A DNA stretch of 64,000 bases. Source: Cohnella thailandensis. Its GTDB lineage: Bacteria > Bacillota > Bacilli > Paenibacillales > Paenibacillaceae. The translations under genes and the position numbers were made by a program. The notes under the pieces were generated by a model. It saw nothing but the letters and a program-made list of their open reading frames with translations. It searched no databases and was not told where the DNA came from. Of this stretch, positions 59,522-64,000 are shown piece after piece (position 1 is the stretch's first letter; every line of letters starts with the position of its first letter). The stretch is from the NCBI RefSeq assembly GCF_014212135.1, contig NZ_JACJVQ010000020.1, positions 101,665 through 165,664 on the forward strand, read 5' to 3'.

Positions 59522-60967
59522 TTGTTGAAGAACAAAGGATGGACCATCGGTACCGCACTCTTGCTCGTTTTCGTACTGCTGCTGTCCGCTTGCGGCGGCA
59601 ACAACAACAATGGCAACCAAGCATCCAGCTCGCCATCGCCGAGCGCGGAGTCCGCGTCGCCTTCCGCATCGCCATCGGCGTCTCCCGAGGCGTCTCCGAG
59701 CGAGGAACCGTCCTCCAGCCCGATCGCGGGAGGATCGGCGCTTGACGAGGCCTACGCCGGCAAGTACAAAGGGACGAAGGTGACGATGTTCGGACCGTTC
59801 GTCGACGTGGACCAGAAAAAGTTCGAGGACGCGATCAAGGAGTTCGAGGAGAAAACGGGCATCGACATCCAATACGAGGGCTCGAAGGAGTTCGAAGCGA
59901 CGATCTCCATCCGGGTCGACGGCGGCAACGCTCCCGATATCGCCGACTTCCCGCAGCCGGGCCTTCTCGCCAACTTCGCCAAGTCGGGCAAGGTGATCGA
60001 CGTCGGAACGTTCATGGATAAGAACAAGCTTGCGGCCAACTACAACCAGAGCTGGCTCGACATGGCCACGATGGCCGGACCGAGCGGGGATATCATGGCG
60101 GGCATCTGGAACCGCAGCAGCGTCAAGAGCCTGGTCTGGTACCCGAAGAAGGCGTTCGAAGAGGCAGGATACACGATTCCGAAGACTTGGGAGGAGCTGC
60201 TGGCCTTGACCGAACAGATCGCCAAGGACGGCGATCCCGCCTGGGCGATCGGCATCGAGAGCGGAGCGGCGACGGGCTGGCCGGCGACCGACTGGATCGA
60301 GGACATCATGCTGCGCACGACTACGCCGGAGAATTACGACAAGTGGGTCAAAGGCGAGCTTCCGTTTACGGACGACATCGTCAAGAACGCGGTCCGGAAG
60401 ATGGCCGAGATCTGGCTCAATGACGATTACGTTTACGGCGGGAAGAAGTCGATCGTGACGACCGCGTTCGGCGACGCGCCGAAGGTCATGTTCGACAACC
60501 CGCCGAAGGCATGGCTGCATCGCCAGGCGAGCTTCATCACCAGCTTCTTCCCGACCACGCTCAAGTCCGGCGAGGACTACGATTGGTTCTACCTTCCGCC
60601 GATCGATCCGGCGTACGGCAATCCCGTGCTCGTCGCGGGCGATATCTACGCGATGTTCAACGACCGTCCGGAAGTGCGCGCCGTCATGGAGTTCTTCACG
60701 ACGGGCGAATCGATCAAGACGTGGATTCAATCGGGCGGTGTCATCGCGCCGATGAACGACGCCAAGGCGGAATGGTACACGAGCGACGTCGAACGCCGCA
60801 TGGCGGAATTGGCGCAATCGGCGACGACGCTGCGGTTCGACGGTTCCGACCTCATGCCGGGTGCGGTCGGAGCGGGCACGTTCTGGAAGGGCATGACCGA
60901 CTATATCAGCGGCACCGTCGACCTGGACGGCGCGATGCAGGAAATCCAGGCGGGCTGGCCTAAATAA
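59522..60967 (+). CDS. Sugar ABC transporter substrate-binding lipoprotein, AglE-like
   Basis: 481 residues. Signal with lipobox LSAC and Cys24, followed by a Ser/Pro/Ala repeat linker of about 50 residues and a binding domain (FEEKTGIDIQYEGSKEFEATISIRVD, GNAPDIADFPQPG, WYPKKAFEEAGYTIPKTWEELLALTE). Its type, with the two permeases that follow, matches alpha-glucoside importers (AglEFG) rather than the LplA-type pair at the left of the window. TTG 59522 is likely: GAGGGG lies 9 bp before it, and the longer frame upstream has no clear ribosome site. Ligand inferred. Confidence 0.9.
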   Translation: MLKNKGWTIGTALLLVFVLLLSACGGNNNNGNQASSSPSPSAESASPSASPSASPEASPSEEPSSSPIAGGSALDEAYAGKYKGTKVTMFGPFVDVDQKKFEDAIKEFEEKTGIDIQYEGSKEFEATISIRVDGGNAPDIADFPQPGLLANFAKSGKVIDVGTFMDKNKLAANYNQSWLDMATMAGPSGDIMAGIWNRSSVKSLVWYPKKAFEEAGYTIPKTWEELLALTEQIAKDGDPAWAIGIESGAATGWPATDWIEDIMLRTTTPENYDKWVKGELPFTDDIVKNAVRKMAEIWLNDDYVYGGKKSIVTTAFGDAPKVMFDNPPKAWLHRQASFITSFFPTTLKSGEDYDWFYLPPIDPAYGNPVLVAGDIYAMFNDRPEVRAVMEFFTTGESIKTWIQSGGVIAPMNDAKAEWYTSDVERRMAELAQSATTLRFDGSDLMPGAVGAGTFWKGMTDYISGTVDLDGAMQEIQAGWPK

Positions 60968-62080
60968 ATGCCGGAGCTCAAGACGACGGCGAACGGGACG
61001 AAAGGGGCGGCAGGCGGAGCAAGAGGGGCCGTCGCCCTCTGGTCCGTCCTCATTCCGGCGCTGAACGCGGCAGGGCATACCGGCATCTTCCTGTTCCTGC
61101 GCGATACCGAGCTGAACCCGGTTTTGTACGCGATTGTCGCGATCCTATGGGGAGTCGTCGGCGTTTACGTCTTGTACGCATCCCTGAATTGGGTCGTCGA
61201 ACAGTACGGCGAAACATGGAAAAGAAGAATTCAGCCCTATCTGTTCGTCGGTCCCGCCTTTGCTTTACTCACTTGGCTGCTGCTCATCCCGACGATCCGC
61301 ACCTTGATCATGAGCCTGCAGGACGCGACCTCGTCCAAGTTCGTCGGGCTGGCCAACTATGCGGCGGTGTTCACGAACCGTCTGCTGCTGACCGCGCTGC
61401 GGAACAACCTGCTCTGGGTGCTGTTCGGGGCGACGGCTTGCATCGTTCTGGGCCTGCTGATCGCGGTGCTCGCGGACCGAAGCAGCTTCGAGAGGCTGGC
61501 CAAGGCGATCGTCTTCATGCCGATGGCGATCTCCTTCGTGGCGGCGGGCGTCATCTGGAAGTTTATCTACTATTATCAGCCCGGCGACGAGCAGGTCGGC
61601 CTGCTGAACGCCATCGTCGTCAGCCTCGGCGGAGAGCCTCAAGCCTGGACGAGTATGACGCAGCCGTGGAACAACCTGTTCCTCATCGTCATTCTGATCT
61701 GGATGCAGACGGGCTTCGCCATGGTCATCTTCTCCGCGGCCCTCAAGGCGGTGCCGGAGGATATGCTGGAAGCGGCGAGAGTGGACGGAGCGGGCGAGAT
61801 CCGCATTTTCTTCAAGATCATCGTTCCGTTCATCTCCGCCACGATTCTCTCCGTCACGACGACGATCATCGTCTTTACGCTCAAGATTTTCGACGTCGTC
61901 ATGGTGATGACGGGGGGCCAATACGATACCGAAGTGGTGGCTACGCAGTTCTACCGGCAGTTCTTCATGTACCGCAACTTCGGCTACGGCTCGACTCTGG
62001 CGATCGTGCTGCTCATCGCGGTGATTCCCGTGATCTGGTTCAACCTGAGGCAGCTTCGCAAGCAGGGAGGGTTCGCATGA
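60968..62080 (+). CDS. Sugar ABC transporter permease, AglF-like
   Basis: 370 residues. Has an N-terminal extension with two extra membrane helices (WSVLIPALNAAGHTGIFLFL and ILWGVVGVYVLYASLNWVV) before the standard six-helix permease core, as in AglF-type subunits. EAA-loop: EAARVDGAGEIRIFFKIIVP. ATG 60968 directly follows the stop of the binding-protein gene; no good ribosome site is seen, so translation is probably coupled. Partner of the next permease; no ATPase gene is nearby. Confidence 0.9.
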   Translation: MPELKTTANGTKGAAGGARGAVALWSVLIPALNAAGHTGIFLFLRDTELNPVLYAIVAILWGVVGVYVLYASLNWVVEQYGETWKRRIQPYLFVGPAFALLTWLLLIPTIRTLIMSLQDATSSKFVGLANYAAVFTNRLLLTALRNNLLWVLFGATACIVLGLLIAVLADRSSFERLAKAIVFMPMAISFVAAGVIWKFIYYYQPGDEQVGLLNAIVVSLGGEPQAWTSMTQPWNNLFLIVILIWMQTGFAMVIFSAALKAVPEDMLEAARVDGAGEIRIFFKIIVPFISATILSVTTTIIVFTLKIFDVVMVMTGGQYDTEVVATQFYRQFFMYRNFGYGSTLAIVLLIAVIPVIWFNLRQLRKQGGFA

Positions 62081-63195
62081 TGCGCAAGAGCAAGGGCAGG
62101 GATGGACGCAGGCGCGGGCGCAAAGGCTCGAAGACGGTCGTCAACCTCGTGCTCGGGATCATCTGCTTGCTGTGGCTCATTCCGACGCTGGGCTTGTTCG
62201 TCTCCTCCTTCCGTCCGGCGACGGAGATTCTGAAGACGGGCTGGTGGACGGTTCTCCCGCATCGGGAGTACGTCGCGAAGGAGCAGCTTCAGCTGCCGAA
62301 GGATACGGATCTTAGGCAGCCGATCGAAGTGAACGGGACGACTTACACGGACGATCAGCTTCGCGAAGGCGTGAAGACGGACGAAGGCACCGAGCTGATT
62401 TGGGAGAACCGCCGGGCCCGCACGATCGATGTCCGGGAGCTCGGGTGGCGGATGAGCACCGAATTTACGCTGGATAACTACGCGGGAGTTCTGACGGGCA
62501 AGGAATACGACATCCCGAAGCCGGACGGCACCGTATCCAAGGAGAAAGGGAGCAACCTGAACCAGGCGTTTCTCAACACGCTGACGGTCGCGATCCCGTC
62601 GACGATCATCCCCATTCTGATCGCGACGTTCGCCGCTTACGCTTTCGCTTGGATGAAGTTCCCGCTGCGCAAAACGCTGTTCGTCATCGTCATCATGCTG
62701 CTGGTCGTCCCTTTGCAAGTAGCGTTGATTCCGATCCTGAAGGACTACACCTCGCTTGGGCTTAACGGTACTTTCCTGGGCGTCTGGATCGCGCATGCCG
62801 GCTTCGGCCTGCCTCTCGCCACTTACTTCATGTATTCGTACATCAGTCAGCTTCCGAAGGATCTGTTCGAATCGGCGTTCATGGACGGGGCGTCGAACTT
62901 CACGATTTTCACGAAGCTGATTTTGCCCCTCGCCGTCCCGTCCATCGCATCGATCAGCATTTTCCAATTCCTGTGGGTGTGGAACGACTACCTCGTATCC
63001 CTCGTGTTTATCGGCAGCCAGCCGGACGTTCAGGTGCTGTCCATGCGGATCGCCAACCTGGTCGGCTCGAGGGGGAACGACTGGCACCTGCTGACGGCTT
63101 CCGCTTTCGTCTCGATGCTTATGCCTCTGGCGGTGTTCTTCGGATTGCAGCGCTACTTCGTGCGAGGATTGCTTGGCGGGTCGGTGAAGGGGTAG
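62077..63195 (+). CDS. Sugar ABC transporter permease, AglG-like
   Basis: 372 residues. After a basic start and first helix (VVNLVLGIICLLWLIPTLGLFVSS) there is an outer insertion of about 100 residues (TGWWTVL to EKGSNLNQAF, with repeated Lys/Glu/Asp segments), which is a mark of AglG-type subunits; then five more helices and the EAA-type loop ESAFMDGASNFTIFTKLILP. ATG 62077 overlaps the preceding stop by 4 bp, with GGAGG 6 bp upstream; ATG 62080 is also possible. The continuing frame upstream is inside the previous gene. Confidence 0.9.
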   Translation: MMRKSKGRDGRRRGRKGSKTVVNLVLGIICLLWLIPTLGLFVSSFRPATEILKTGWWTVLPHREYVAKEQLQLPKDTDLRQPIEVNGTTYTDDQLREGVKTDEGTELIWENRRARTIDVRELGWRMSTEFTLDNYAGVLTGKEYDIPKPDGTVSKEKGSNLNQAFLNTLTVAIPSTIIPILIATFAAYAFAWMKFPLRKTLFVIVIMLLVVPLQVALIPILKDYTSLGLNGTFLGVWIAHAGFGLPLATYFMYSYISQLPKDLFESAFMDGASNFTIFTKLILPLAVPSIASISIFQFLWVWNDYLVSLVFIGSQPDVQVLSMRIANLVGSRGNDWHLLTASAFVSMLMPLAVFFGLQRYFVRGLLGGSVKG

Positions 63196-63883
63196 GAGCT
63201 AATAGGAGGGGAGCGGGGATGCTTCCCTCCTGAGGCTTTATTCCGAAGTTCACGCCAGTCTCAGCCGAATGTCCATCCGAGGGAGCTAATCCTCTCGATT
63301 TATCGGTTAACGGACATCCAAGGCCTTTATATCCGATTTTCCAATTAAGAAGCGGGGGTCTACGTTTCACGGGTTCTAACGTCCGTTAGAATTTTTAAAG
63401 AGCATTTAGAGTTAGCTATGCGTCGTTGATGTCCGTTCGCTACGGGGACATTCATTGAGCTTAACCGATCTGTCATGTCTAACGGGTGGGCCTTAGAAGA
63501 CTGTCCCGGATAAGCTTTAACGGAACTGACAGACGTTATTTGGGCTCCAAACGGCTCCTTTTGATTCTAACGGATCTAGGAGCCCTTATTTTGGTGAAAA
63601 ATCCTGTTTTATATCCATTTTCTCGAAATAAGGTCGCTCAGTTCCGTTAGAATTCCTTCCCTCTGTTTATGGGCAAAATAGCGTCTCTCAGTTCCGTTAC
63701 AAGTCGGTTCAACTAAGGAGCTGCAACCGACATAGTCAGTATCGCGACCGTAAACAATAAGAATCACATTGCAAGTGCTTTTTTTGAAATTACCCCCTTG
63801 CACTTTTGCGAGATCGGGTGTATATTTATCTCAATTTAAAGATAATTAAATTCAAAACAACGACGAAAGCGAGGTGACGAAGC
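63196..63883. repeat. 690-bp intergenic region with inverted repeat family
   Basis: No gene seen. Copies of an element around AAATAxxGTCxCTCAGTTCCGTTA occur at 63625-63654 and 63671-63703 (direct) and at 63518-63545 and 63567-63594 (inverted). A relative, TCTAACGTCCGTTAGAATT, is near 63375-63393, itself a palindrome. ACGG/CCGT cores recur across the region. Similar in style to, but distinct from, the 34.3-kb tandem repeat. Confidence 0.75.
63798..63826 (+). promoter_or_regulatory. Promoter of the last gene
   Basis: TTGCAC (63798-63803), 17-bp spacer, TATATT (63821-63826). About 58 bp before ATG 63884. Confidence 0.75.
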
Positions 63884-64000
63884 ATGAAGGAGAAGAGTCG
63901 GACGCAAGAGCAAATGCTGAAGCGAGAGCAGACGCAATCGCGTACGCTTCAGCAGAAGCCAACGCAAGAGCGCGACGTCTCCCTGAAGCTGTTCGTCGTC
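63884..64000 (+). CDS. Unknown gene, 5' part only (3' end outside window)
   Basis: 39 codons from ATG 63884, with GAGGTGA 6 bp before it and a good promoter upstream. The visible part is very hydrophilic (about 32 residues, Lys/Gln/Arg/Glu/Thr-rich), then DVSLKLFVV, which may open a hydrophobic segment. Too little to assign a family; a membrane protein with a charged cytoplasmic tail is one possibility. Confidence 0.7.
   Translation, partial: MKEKSRTQEQMLKREQTQSRTLQQKPTQERDVSLKLFVV

Noticed and set aside
59321..61078. A 585-codon minus-strand frame
   Set aside because: Opposite the binding-protein gene with clear lipobox and domain; the antisense product is Arg/Asp-rich without motif.
61147..62076. 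Long N-terminal extension of the AglG-like frame
   Set aside because: Overlaps the AglF-like gene; conserved sequence and ribosome site begin at 62077.

Overview
The window looks like a chromosome segment of a spore-forming, Gram-positive Paenibacillaceae bacterium (Cohnella/Paenibacillus type). This rests on the gene families: YesM/YesN-type sensor and AraC-type regulator pairs beside lipoprotein sugar-binding proteins, many glycoside hydrolases, VanW/VanY/VanZ-like envelope proteins, a YyaC-type sporulation protein, a copper-amine-oxidase stalk domain, strong Shine-Dalgarno sites with frequent GTG/TTG starts, and G+C-rich codon use. No rRNA, tRNA, transposase, phage gene or CRISPR array was seen.

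Region 1 (1-22017) is a polysaccharide utilisation locus. It holds the end of a beta-lactamase-like hydrolase, a domain-swapped (circularly permuted) GH3 enzyme, a sensor kinase/AraC regulator pair, a sugar-binding lipoprotein with two permeases, a GH78 alpha-L-rhamnosidase, three alpha/beta hydrolases, a metallo-beta-lactamase-fold enzyme, a second closely related binding lipoprotein and a large GH106-like hydrolase. Both binding-protein genes are preceded by the same 50-bp element (45/50 identical), which contains a cre-like sequence. The set points to rhamnose-containing, probably acylated glycans, imported through one permease pair served by two binding proteins.

Region 2 (22018-34495) has a small unknown gene, an ArsR/SRPBCC pair with an unusually tidy operator-promoter, a secreted GH87-type alpha-1,3-glucanase with several carbohydrate-binding modules, a vanR-vanS-vanY-vanZ-like cluster without resistance ligases, a GH127 beta-L-arabinofuranosidase with a divergent AraC regulator, a threonine-aldolase-like gene and a 52-bp tandem repeat.

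Region 3 (34496-49790) has a DMT transporter with a coding minisatellite, VanW, several secreted or repeat-bearing proteins of unknown role, CapA-like and YyaC-like genes, an acetyl-xylan-esterase-like enzyme, a GNAT acetyltransferase, and an ECF-type ABC transporter operon (membrane component, fused double ATPase, EcfT, PHP hydrolase) divergent from a MurR/RpiR regulator. An esterase and an IDEAL-domain gene follow.

Region 4 (49787-64000) has a metallophosphoesterase, a Fur-boxed DUF1450 gene, a shortened UvrA-like protein that has lost its ATPase motifs, an AEC transporter, RNase HI with a viroplasmin-type N-terminus, an M48 protease, a YkgJ-type cysteine-cluster protein, fabI, and a LacI-controlled alpha-glucoside-type ABC importer (aglEFG-like) flanked by two identical perfect operators. 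The right end is a 690-bp intergenic region with inverted repeats and the first 39 codons of an unknown gene.

The best candidates for undescribed biology are the UvrA-like protein, the ECF/PHP/RpiR operon, the operator that forms the whole spacer of the ArsR promoter, and the twin binding proteins with a shared leader.
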